Part shown: piece by piece, positions 63,623-64,000 of the stretch
How positions within the stretch are numbered: position 1 is the first letter of the stretch
Layout: each line of letters starts with the position of its first letter
Assembly (NCBI RefSeq): GCF_900292075.1
Contig: NZ_OLMV01000004.1
Coordinates: 248,001-312,000 of the forward strand
Source of the DNA: Microbacterium timonense
GTDB lineage: Bacteria > Actinomycetota > Actinomycetes > Actinomycetales > Microbacteriaceae
Direction of reading: 5' to 3'
DNA length: 64,000 bases
Translations under genes and position numbers: made by a program
Notes under the pieces: model-generated
The model's input: the letters and a program-made list of their open reading frames with translations, nothing else
Databases searched by the model: none
Told to the model about the DNA's origin: nothing

Positions 63623-64000
63623 TCAGGCGTCAGCGACGCCGAGCACGTCGAGCAGCCAGGCCAGTTCGAACGCGCGCTCGCGCCAGGCGTTGTACCGACC
63701 GCTCACCCCGCCGTGACCGGCGACCATCTCGCACTTGAGGAGGGCGTCGGCCCCGACCTCCCGCAGACGCGCGACCCACTTGGCCGGCTCGACGTAGAGC
63801 ACACGGGTGTCGTTGAGCGAGGTGACGGCGAGGATGCGCGGGTACGAGGCATCCGTCCGCACGTTCTCATAGGGCGAGTACGACTTCATGTACTCGTAGA
63901 CCTCGGGATTGTGCAGCGGGTCGCCCCACTCGTCCCACTCGATGACGGTCAGCGGCAGTGAGGGGTCGAGGATCGTCGTGAGCGCGTCCACGAACGGCAC
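63623..64000 (-). CDS. ptrB: Oligopeptidase B (S9 family) C-terminus, 5' end outside window
   Basis: C-terminal 125 residues of a serine oligopeptidase. IEWDEWGDPLHNPEVYEYM, catalytic Asp in TSLNDTRVLYVEPAKW, and catalytic His in GHGGVSGRYNAWRE are as in PtrB. The Ser nucleophile would lie upstream, to the right of the window. The valine codon at 64000 is internal, not a start. Confidence 0.92.
   Translation of the reverse strand: MPFVDALTTILDPSLPLTVIEWDEWGDPLHNPEVYEYMKSYSPYENVRTDASYPRILAVTSLNDTRVLYVEPAKWVARLREVGADALLKCEMVAGHGGVSGRYNAWRERAFELAWLLDVLGVADA

Overview
The window is about 70% GC, packed with genes on both strands, and uses GTG starts, 4-nt stop/start overlaps and frequent GGATGC/GCATCC strings. 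Together with the gene content this points to an actinobacterium of the Microbacteriaceae, probably Microbacterium or a close relative. This is inferred from gene order and protein style; no rRNA marker is present. I saw no tRNA, rRNA, CRISPR array, prophage or intact insertion sequence.

Layout. 1-12978: a 5'-complete but truncated murE, a YcnI/membrane-protein pair, a site-2 protease (rseP-like), an ECF42-type sigma factor with its DGPF partner, a PhzE-like chorismate enzyme behind a tryptophan attenuator, an NhaA-thioredoxin fusion, ltrA and ispG. The order rseP...ispG suggests an isoprenoid/envelope housekeeping locus into which accessory genes have been placed. 12978-13829: a small phosphotransferase. 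13964-25961: a ten-gene minus-strand operon for a surface or secreted polysaccharide (three GT2 glycosyltransferases, two flippase-like proteins, a polymerase-like membrane protein, a pyruvyltransferase, two acyltransferase-like proteins and a membrane-anchored GH16 glucanase). Almost every junction is an ATGA or GTGA overlap.

26259-36751: small zinc-ribbon-like protein, BenE transporter, pyroglutamyl peptidase, short RNB nuclease, proS, LOG-family protein, PhoX phosphatase with a PHO-box-like upstream repeat, a PPOX-type stress protein and a DUF1206 membrane protein. 36878-48679: a membrane-anchored lipase, then the core translation/transcription cluster nusA-ylxR-infB-rbfA...truB...ribF, interrupted by mutY, a lipoprotein and a uridine-kinase-like gene.

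48723-53223: a deoxyribose/deoxynucleoside catabolic operon (SorC-type regulator with a clear palindromic operator, deoC and two aldehyde dehydrogenase-family genes), followed by a 460-bp array of palindromic repeats. 53736-61082: NRDE protein, coaBC, glycerophosphodiester phosphodiesterase, a lipoprotein, a large SNF2 helicase with a long leader, and an unknown protein. 61212-64000: pfkA, then a DUF559/VSR-like endonuclease gene bracketed by homologous hairpins and 21-nt-period repeats, and the end of an oligopeptidase B gene.

The most unusual features are the endonuclease cassette with matching flanking hairpins (62380-63602), the repeat array whose relative lies inside the 3' end of the aldehyde dehydrogenase gene, the trp attenuator in front of a phenazine-type enzyme, the tightly coupled polysaccharide operon, and the altered DNPR-type motif of MurE. 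Many genes have a TAnnnT box 6-9 nt before their start codon, which suggests extensive leaderless transcription.
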